In this document: one piece after another, positions 45,580 to 52,235 of the stretch
Layout: each line of letters begins with the position of its first letter
Numbering within the stretch: position 1 is the stretch's first letter
Assembly: GCA_018398765.1 (NCBI GenBank)
Contig: JAHBMJ010004825.1
Coordinates: 1-52,235, forward strand
Direction of reading: 5' to 3'
Source: Chromera velia
Taxonomy: Eukaryota; Sar; Chromeraceae
DNA: 52,235 bases
Notes under the pieces: model-generated
What the model saw: only the letters and a program-made list of their open reading frames with translations
Databases searched by the model: none
What the model was told of the DNA's origin: nothing
Program-made: the position numbers and the translations under genes

Positions 45580-47018
45580 ATGTCCTTCCACATCTCCACG
45601 CACCCAGCCCTCGATGGAAAGGTCGCACAAGAAGTCTTTCCGGGAGTTTTCCTCGGGTACGTGGTAGCTTACCTAGTCATTGACCTTCTGGTTGTTCCCC
45701 TTCACGCGTCTGTCCATACACAGCCTTCAGAAGGTTGAGTTGCTGAACTTGTTGCATGATTGTCGTTCCGATCTCCCGGGACGTCTCACTGTCTACCTCC
45801 TCCTGTGTTGTGTGCAGGCCGTATGACCCTGCGGTTGATGAGGCCTGGATCCGTTCGAACAAAATCACCCACGTCGTGTCTGCTGGCAGAGGAGTCAGAC
45901 CCCCCCCCTTGCCGGGTATCCAGCACGTGTACATAGACATCCTCGACACCATCACTGCGAGTTTTGTGCCATACTTCGTTCCCGTTACTGAGTTTATGCG
46001 CTGTGCCCTGGTCAATGAGCCGGTGGAGGAGTTTGAAGTGCCTGGTTTGGAGTATAAGGGAAGGGGGAGCGATAAGGTGAATGAAAAATTTGGCATCGAA
46101 CGGGGGCAGAACAATGCGGTTTACGTTCATTGTGCAGCGGGGGTGTCGAGAAGTGTGTGTTTGGTGATTGCATATGGAATGCGGGTTCTTGGCTTGACAT
46201 ATCGTCAGGCTTTTGAAATTGTGAAAAATAAGAGGGACGTGATTTCTCCCAATAATGGTTTCAGAAGGCAGCTTGTTGTGTGGGAGCAGTCTTCTCTGGA
46301 CAGCAGTGAGGCCCATGCTCTGTGGCTACAGATCCTGGATGCAGTCGGGGCCCAACCTGCAGACACTGAGAACAGAGGACTCCTGCCGAGGGGGGCTATT
46401 CACATGGTCTTGCAGGCACTCTCTGTGGTAGAGTATCAGTCACCCCAGCGCCCCCTTCCTGCCTCTCTGGGTAGGGGTTTTGTGGTTCCTCTGCCGAAGT
46501 CCGCCCTTGTCCACCCCCCCTCCGTAGCAACCCTAGATGCCGGTCTGACCCGTTCTCTGCGGGATGAGTTGGACGAGGGGGACTCGATCCTGCCCACAGG
46601 GGTATTTCCGACGCTGCAGCCTGAGATCACTGTAGGGTCCACGGAGGAGAAGGAAGAGGAGACGCCCACTGACGAGACAAGGGGGGAAGAGAGAAGTACT
46701 GCACTTCCCAGTCAGGAGACGGAAACGGAGGGGTCGAGTGGTCTGCCTGTCGATAAGAATGCAGACAGGGGTGACGCGACAGCAGTTGAAACATCAGGGG
46801 TGACAGCAGAGGGAGGAGCGGACGCTGCCGATGTGCAGAAAGTGCAGCGAGACGCTCTCTTATCAAAGGGAGGAGACGGGGGGGAGATGCGCACGGACGA
46901 GTGGAGTTTGGGGGCCCACGACAGACAGCTTTTAGAGGAAGCCGTCATGTCAGCTGCCGACAAAGAAGTCGGCACACAAAATAATGCAAAACAAGACGCT
47001 AGACAAGACGAAACCTAG
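45580..47018 (+). CDS. Dual-specificity protein phosphatase with disordered C-terminal tail
   Basis: Two exons, 45580-45656 and 45818-47018, join through a split Gly codon (donor GTACGT, acceptor GTGCAG) into 425 aa. The start reads MSFHISTHPALDGKVAQEVF, then FPGVFLGPYDPA, the usual opening of atypical dual-specificity phosphatases. The P-loop HCAAGVSRS is at 130-138 with nucleophile Cys131 and Arg137. Asp66 in VYIDILDT is the likely general acid. SPNNGFRRQL after the loop is the family's typical helix motif. It should remove phosphate from Tyr and Ser/Thr of a protein substrate. After about residue 200 there is a long acidic, Glu/Thr-rich low-complexity tail without a recognised domain. No transmembrane segment is seen. 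The substrate is unknown. Confidence 0.85.
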
Positions 47019-47622
47019 GACGAAACTTGAAACGTCAAGAAATTAATGTTGCTTATAGAAAAAAAAGTTCTGCACTACGCTCTGCATGTTTTTAGTTTTT
47101 TTACATACATGCTAACATGTATGTAAGAATCAGTAAGATTAGGTTTATATGTTCCGGATCGTTTTTTGGATTCGGTTCTATAACAATCAGTCTTCAACCC
47201 AAATTAAGGCGAAAGCGTGCAAAACATAAACAAAAAATCTAGTAAAAAATGTTGGTCGTTGTCACTCAGGCTTAACGATGAGACGCATCCTTGCCCTTCA
47301 CAGGGGTGCTAACAGGGGCGACTCCGGGCGAGTCTCCGGGCGACTTCTATATGGTGGCATGATGGTGCTAGGCAGGATGCTGAAATTGTGACTAACTGTA
47401 ACAGTGGCACAGTGCTGTACTTAGGGGACCAGGACACTAATTTGCAATAATTAAATCAATCTCACTCAGGTGATCACTATTAAACTGATTTTAGGTGATC
47501 AGACTGATCTTTTATAGTGATGAATCCTAGGATGAATCATATGTTAGATCATTTGTCAAAACTAAGCTAAAGACAAACTAATGGTCAACATGATCGATGT
47601 GAAAATGTAGCTAAGCTAGCAT
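47019..47622. other. Spacer before the repeat-flanked transposon
   Basis: No gene. A short hairpin (ACATACATG...CATGTATGT) lies at 47102-47123 just past the phosphatase gene. AT-rich throughout. Confidence 0.45.
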
Positions 47623-48490
47623 AATCTGAAGTCAATCAATCTTCTAACATATTGTCTTTTGAAGTCTATTCCAGCAATGTAGCAGCATGATATGATACCA
47701 CTTTGAGATAAGTTAGTTTGGATAGAGACAAGCCTTATTTCAGCTTCTGAAGTGAAATTTTTCTTCTAATGATTACACAGTAAAAGAATAGATGGAACGG
47801 GGGGGGGAAAAGGGAGGGCTTATGGTCTGGCCCTCAGACAATTTTTGATCAGTTGTAAAGCAGAAAACGCGCTTACTGACTCTACACTTTCTTGTTGAAA
47901 CGGGGATAGAACAGGTGAGGTAAGGGAAAGAAGGTTGGAGATGAATGTGTATTGATGAATTCATGTCTATTCTAATGCAGTCTTGAGGTGTCTCCTCGTC
48001 TTTGTTTGTGTGGCCTGACCTGGTAACCATCTGAACGGTAGGACAGAAGGCGGAGCTTAGTCGCGACTTAAAAGACCACATTTTGACAGGAATGGGAGGG
48101 CAGTGTGAAGATTACGGAGTAGAAGCTGAGTTGATTGAGAAGACTTCAAGGAGAAAGAGGGGATCTTACTACAAGAAGACCAAATACTATTGATCAAACT
48201 TGGAGATAGACCATTTGGAGGATATGATGGACTCAAGGTATCCCTGGTATCTCCACAAGCTGGATTTAAACCAGATTCCTCGGAGGGAATGGATAACTTG
48301 ATTTGATCGCTTTTGTCAAGAAGCAGACGTGTGCAGACTTCTGTGTATTTCTTGCCATCCACGGCCGGGCCGACCGGTGGGGGGCAAAAAAGGTTAGTGA
48401 ATCTGTTTGGCTTCTACTAGAGCATGCCTAGTATTAACATATATACATACATTATGAAAAAAATTAGGTAAGGTGGTGTGAAACAAACGG
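47623..48490 (+). repeat. 868-bp direct repeat, left copy
   Basis: Begins AATCTGAAGTCAATCAATCTT and ends AAACAAACGG. It is near-identical along its length to 50030-50897 in the same orientation. A frame that is open in the right copy carries TGA at 48191-48193 and 48299-48301 here, where the right copy has CGA. Confidence 0.9.
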
Positions 48491-50029
48491 CAAAAATTTT
48501 TGTTTTCATTTTTTGAAACGAAGAGAGAAAGCTTGGATCTAAGATTGATTAGCAATATTGTTCTAATATGTTTGGTCTTTGCAGACTATGCTTGTCAATG
48601 AAAGGTCTGTACAGTTAGTACTACTCTTCAAGCAGTCTTGCTTGGCCAGCCTTCCTTTGCCTCTTCAACCCATTGAATTCTCTCTGGCATGCTTGCTGCC
48701 AGTCTTGCTCTGAATTCCTCGTCAGCCTTGAATTCATCAAAGGCCTCCAACACTTTTGTTCCAACTCTTCAACAGTTGTAAACACCTTGTTTTTTCCATA
48801 CACTCTGTCTTTCAACCAAGCAAAAACATCTTCGACAGGCTGTGTATCTGGTGAGTAGGGGGGCTGTGTAACCAAAACAAGACCCCTCTCCCTGCAAAAT
48901 CGTTGGGTCAAGTGTGCACGGTGTGTAGGAGCATTGTTATGCATGACAGCGATGGGATCTCTTCTGTTTCTGCTTATTTTTGTTCTCAAAAACTCTTTGT
49001 ATGTGTTTGCATTGCATTTTTTGCAAATGTGGATGACTGTAGGCGTTGAATTTGAAGCTGAAAAGGCCAGAATAACTGTGAATCCCTCTCCTTCCTGATG
49101 CAGTGCAGGCCTGTACAGTTCTGCTCCTTTTATCATCCACTGTTTTCTCACTCCCCCTTTCCTTCCCAAACGAAATACAGATTCATCAATGAAAACAGTT
49201 TTGTTCCATGCCCAGTTGTATGTTTTCGTTTTTTCTGCCCACTCACGCCTTTTCTTTTTTATTTTTTTTGAAATGGGTGGATGCTTCTGTGGTGCTTTGA
49301 AAACAAGTCTGTCGCTCATTTCCTTCTTCATATACCTCCACACAGTGGTTCTGGACACCTGCATGAATGAAAGACAGATTGAAGAAAGAAAGTATAGAGA
49401 GATAAATAGACAAACAGATTATGAGATGAACAGACAGACCTGGTCGTTTTCTGCTCGGTTGTGGTTCAACCGACGAGTGATCTCAGGTGTGGAGATTCCA
49501 TATAGCTGCCCATCAGCCACCCACTTCATGATGTGCCCCTCTTCTCGCTTTGTCACGCGTTCTGGCTTACGTTTGTATCTCTTTTTATAGAAATCTCCTT
49601 TGTGCACTTTCTTGTTGAGTACAGATGAGATGGCCCGATAGCTTTGCTCCAAACCAGCTGCAGCTAGAAAGGTTGACATCTCTCTGGTAGATGGGGGCCT
49701 TTTCAAAATGGATCCTTTCTTCGACGCCGCCCATGCTTTCCATGCATGAAGGGCACGGATAAGGTCGTCTTCCATTCGCTTTCCAGACACCATGGTTTCA
49801 TTGAATATCATTTAGGACTGGCTAAGAATAAAAAACAACACTCTAAGCAACAGTATATTTTGTATATAAATATAGGTCAGACACTAGCCGTCTCTTTTGG
49901 CATTGCTTGTTCCACATCACCTTGCACATTTTTGCGTGAGATATACACGTGACTCAAATCTATATGATGTACGCCTATAGCCACCGTCTACCTCAGACGT
50001 AACATGCATGTATTTGACTGTTGCTTCAC
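48491..50029 (-). mobile_element. Transposon body between direct repeats
   Basis: This is the DNA between the two direct repeats and contains only the transposase. The 130 bp after its stop and the 218 bp before its start have no other gene. Terminal inverted repeats and a TA target duplication are not obvious to the eye, so the true ends may lie elsewhere. Confidence 0.5.
48621..49811 (-). CDS. Tc1/IS630-type DDE transposase, two exons, likely inactive catalytic site
   Basis: Exons 49811-49440 and 49358-48621 join in phase 0 across an 81-bp GT-AG intron into 369 aa. The first 130 residues carry helix-turn-helix-like DNA-binding segments. The DDE_3 catalytic core follows: FIDES with D182, then VMHNNAPTH where the second catalytic Asp is expected, then QPPYSP with QPVEDVFAWLK, giving E300. 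There are 34 residues between position 265 and E300, the DD34E spacing of Tc1-type enzymes. Position 265 is Asn (codon AAC at 48938-48936), one transition from GAC, so cleavage activity is probably lost although the frame is open. The gene lies between two 868-bp direct repeats. I could not identify clear terminal inverted repeats. Confidence 0.88.
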
Positions 50030-50897
50030 AATCTGAAGTCAATCAATCTTCCAGCATACTGTCTTTTAAAGTCTATTCTAGCAATGTAGCAGCATGATAT
50101 GATACCACTTTGAGATAAGTTAGTTTGGATAGAGACAAGCCTTATTTCAGCTTCTGAGGTAAAATTTTTCTTTTAATGATTACATAGTAAAAGAGTAGAT
50201 GGAATGGGGGGGGGAAAGGGGGGGGCTTATGGTCTGACCCTCAGACAATTTTTGGTCAGTTGTAAAGCAGAAAACGCGCTTACTAACTCCACACTTTCTT
50301 GTTGAAACGGGGATAGAACAGGTGAGGTAAGGGAAAGAAGGTTAGAGATGAATGTGTATTGATGAATTCATGTGTATTCTGATGCAGTCTCGAGGTGTCT
50401 CCTCGTCTTTGTTTGTGTGGCCTGACCTGGTAACCATCCGAACGGTAGGACAGAAGGCGGAGCTTAGTTGCGACTTAAAAGACCACATTTTGACAGGAAT
50501 GGGGGGGCAGTGTGAAGATTACGCAGTAGAAGCTGAGTTAATTGAGAAGACTTCAAGGAGAAGGAGGGGATCTTACTACAAGAAGACTAAATACTATCGA
50601 TCGAACTTGGAGATGGACCATTTGGAGGATGTGATGGACTCAAGGTATCTCTGGTGTCTCCATAAGCTGGATTTAAACCAGATTCCTCGGAGGGAATGGA
50701 TGACTCGATTTGATTGCTTTTGTCAGGAAGCAGACGTGTGCAGACTTCTGTGTATTTCTTGCCATCCACGGCCGGGCCGACCGGTGGGGGGCAAAAAAGG
50801 TTAGTGAATCTGTTTGGCTTCTACTAGAGCATGCCTAGTATTAACATATACACATACATTATGAAAAAAATTGGGCAAGGTGGTGTGAAACAAACGG
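50030..50897 (+). repeat. 868-bp direct repeat, right copy
   Basis: The partner of 47623-48490. It carries an open frame (about 50352-50804) with segments such as GYYKK-like SYYKKTKYYR and LDLNQIPRREWMTRFDCF, bounded by acceptor-like GCAG and donor-like GGTTAGT. I do not recognise it; it may be a captured exon or part of a larger element. Confidence 0.9.
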
Positions 50898-50901
50898 TAT
50901 A

Positions 50902-51053
50902 TAATTCCGTCTGCAAAAGTGCGCGCGCAAAAGCCATCAAAAGCCGCGTGCAAAAGTTTTTTAGTGAAGTCTGCGCACGCGAACAGCAAATTTTGCTTCA
51001 AAAACTTTTGCACGTACGGGGCTCTTGCGCGCGGACTTTTGCAGACGGAATTA
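50902..51053. mobile_element. 152-bp palindromic MITE
   Basis: The ends TAATTCCGTCTGCAAAAG and CTTTTGCAGACGGAATTA are exact inverted complements flanked by TA. Inner segments (CGCGTGCAAAAGTTTTT and AAAAACTTTTGCACGTACG) are also inverted, so the whole element can fold into a long hairpin. It has no coding capacity. It begins 4 bp after the right 868-bp repeat, at the point where the two repeat copies stop matching. Confidence 0.85.
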
Positions 51054-51395
51054 TCTCATCCTCACTGTCTGTGATAAATATAACAGCTTTGGAGCAGTCA
51101 TTTTTCGGACTGTCATCCTTCCAATTATATGAGACCTCGATCCTTTAAATCAGAGTCCTTATCAGACACCAGCCGAGCTGTCTAGATCTAAGTCCTTGAG
51201 TCCGCGGTCGACTGAAGCACGATTATTCCGACATTTTGTGGTTCAACATTTTTTTTTGCATCAGTTCGCGCGCTGAATCAAGTGGACCCAAACAGAAGTT
51301 GCTGCGTGAATGGCCACCGGTACCGTCTACATGCACCACACGGGCGCAGAGCCCTCTTCTTGGCAGATTATATAGCCTGTCTGACTTTTGTATGT

Positions 51396-51433
51396 ACACT
51401 TTTTTGAGAAAAGTGTGCGTCTCAAAAAAGTGT
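51396..51433 (+). promoter_or_regulatory. Perfect 13-bp inverted repeat upstream of a start codon
   Basis: ACACTTTTTTGAG and CTCAAAAAAGTGT are separated by 12 bp and end 21 bp before the ATG of the second GT90-type gene. AAAGTGTGCGTCT also occurs twice in direct order. If transcribed it would form a 5' leader hairpin. Function is unknown. Confidence 0.5.
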
Positions 51434-51454
51434 GCGTCTTTCGCAAGAGATGAC

Positions 51455-52235
51455 ATGGTGACTTTTTTCGGTGTCCGTGCTCGCGATGCCATTTGGTTGG
51501 TCGCCTTTGTCATCGGTTTCGTGACCGTGGTCTTGGCCCTCTTTCATCTGCAGTGGGCGGGCAGAGACCTCAGTGGCGTGGCAGGACGCACACCGACATC
51601 AGTGAATAGGGGGGAGGAAGAGCGGGGACAGCAGTGCTCAGAAGATGTCGCGTCAATTCTCCGTCTCCTCCCCGATTTGCTCTCTGCCCCCAAATTCCCC
51701 AACCAGTGTGACCCCTGTTTCCTTCGGTCTGCCATCCAGACCATCTTCGCAACAGCCCCTCCGAACTGCGCTTGGAGTGCCAACATCCCCCACGATTCTT
51801 CGCAGACCTTCAACGGAGAGCCCTGGGAAACTTTGGGGCAGAGGTCTGCTGATCTCCCAGATGACATGGAGAATATGGCCAAACAGTTCTTCTCAGCTGC
51901 CCTGGAAACGGCAGGACTGGTAGTGGATCCCGTTGCCGTTTCTCCCTTTCTACACATGTTCGTTAGGGGAGACGGCTTCAACCAGAACACCCGGGCAGGC
52001 CTCTCGTGCGACAAGCGCGTGTACAGACACGGTGACCTGGACTGTATGCGGACCTTCACCCTGGTGGGGTCCGGTCCCGCCTACCCACACTGTGGCCGCA
52101 TTGTGCCTATACCCATAGGGGGAAATTTGATTGTCCCCGCAATGCAAAAATTCCTCGCCATGATCCCCCCAAGTGCCGGTCTCTCCGTCACTCTACACAA
52201 CAATACTCACTACAGACCCCCGAAAGAACCGCCGA
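51455..52235 (+). CDS. GT90-type glycosyltransferase paralogue, N-terminal part (runs off window)
   Basis: An ATG opens a frame that stays open for 260 codons to the window end. A hydrophobic signal anchor is at about 13-31 (IWLVAFVIGFVTVVLALF), giving a type II membrane protein. KFPNQCDPCFL, then TAPPNCAWSAN, then a helix with FFSAALETAGL align in order with FPRQCDPCFL, TAPPNCAWTAH and FLSRSLESAGL of the protein at 17735-20102. Later CGRIVPIPIG parallels TRVIPIPS. The catalytic C-terminal blocks lie beyond the window, so the GT90 assignment rests on this relation. The poly-Gly run and other inserts of the first protein are absent. The encoded protein should sit in the ER/Golgi lumen. Confidence 0.75.
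   Translation, partial: MVTFFGVRARDAIWLVAFVIGFVTVVLALFHLQWAGRDLSGVAGRTPTSVNRGEEERGQQCSEDVASILRLLPDLLSAPKFPNQCDPCFLRSAIQTIFATAPPNCAWSANIPHDSSQTFNGEPWETLGQRSADLPDDMENMAKQFFSAALETAGLVVDPVAVSPFLHMFVRGDGFNQNTRAGLSCDKRVYRHGDLDCMRTFTLVGSGPAYPHCGRIVPIPIGGNLIVPAMQKFLAMIPPSAGLSVTLHNNTHYRPPKEPP

Noticed and set aside
50352-50804. 150-aa frame in the right direct repeat as a gene
   Set aside because: The near-identical left copy has two stops in it and no family is recognised; kept only as a note in the repeat entry.
47623-50897. LTR retrotransposon reading of the 868-bp direct repeats
   Set aside because: The interior encodes a Tc1-type transposase, not gag-pol, and the repeats lack TG...CA ends.
1-52235. 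tRNA, rRNA or snRNA genes
   Set aside because: I looked for T-loop (GTTCRA) with matching arms and for conserved snRNA segments and found none convincing; a covariance search would settle it.

Overview
This window is nuclear DNA of a single-celled eukaryote. Its genes are rich in introns, both strands are used without operon structure, and microsatellites are abundant. Almost every 3' splice site I could place reads TGCAG. The gene style would fit a chromerid or other alveolate alga (Chromera velia is my best guess), but nothing in the sequence proves the species. All exon models were built by hand from reading-frame and splice-phase continuity. No transcript data or searches were available.

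Layout. 1-3489 is spacer. 3490-4635 (-) is an intronless membrane-associated protein of the predicted metal-dependent hydrolase (PF10118-like) family. 5549-11017 (+) is a 12-exon, 409-aa protein that I do not recognise; all its splice phases agree. 11018-14410 is AT-rich spacer plus a 78-bp minisatellite. 14411-14677 (-) is a possible 88-aa protein and 15253-15618 (+) a small ZZ-like zinc-finger protein. 17735-20102 (-) is a two-exon GT90 (CAP10-type) glycosyltransferase, divergent from 20739-35967 (+), an 18-exon UTP10/HEATR1 gene (about 3020 aa) for ribosomal RNA processing. The UTP10 gene carries an assembly gap in its first intron.

35968-45579 is a repeat-rich, gene-poor block. It holds a decayed minus-strand coding remnant, three 329-bp repeats, two inverted-repeat (MITE/foldback) elements and a 650-bp ACTC tetranucleotide array. 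45580-47018 (+) is a dual-specificity phosphatase. 47623-50897 is a pair of 868-bp direct repeats around a two-exon Tc1/IS630-type DD34E transposase whose second catalytic Asp is replaced by Asn; a 152-bp palindromic MITE lies just downstream. 51455 to the window end (+) is the 5' part of a second GT90-type protein, a diverged paralogue of the one at 17735-20102.

The genes do not form one pathway. The main shared themes are the two paralogous Golgi/ER-type glycosyltransferases about 31 kb apart, and an unusual splice-site vocabulary (27 of 31 acceptors TGCAG, 17 of 31 donors with C at +3) that recurs as microsatellites placed exactly at intron ends. The most unusual structure is a GC-AG intron in UTP10 whose 3' end has been duplicated into four tandem 56-bp copies, each ending in a complete acceptor.
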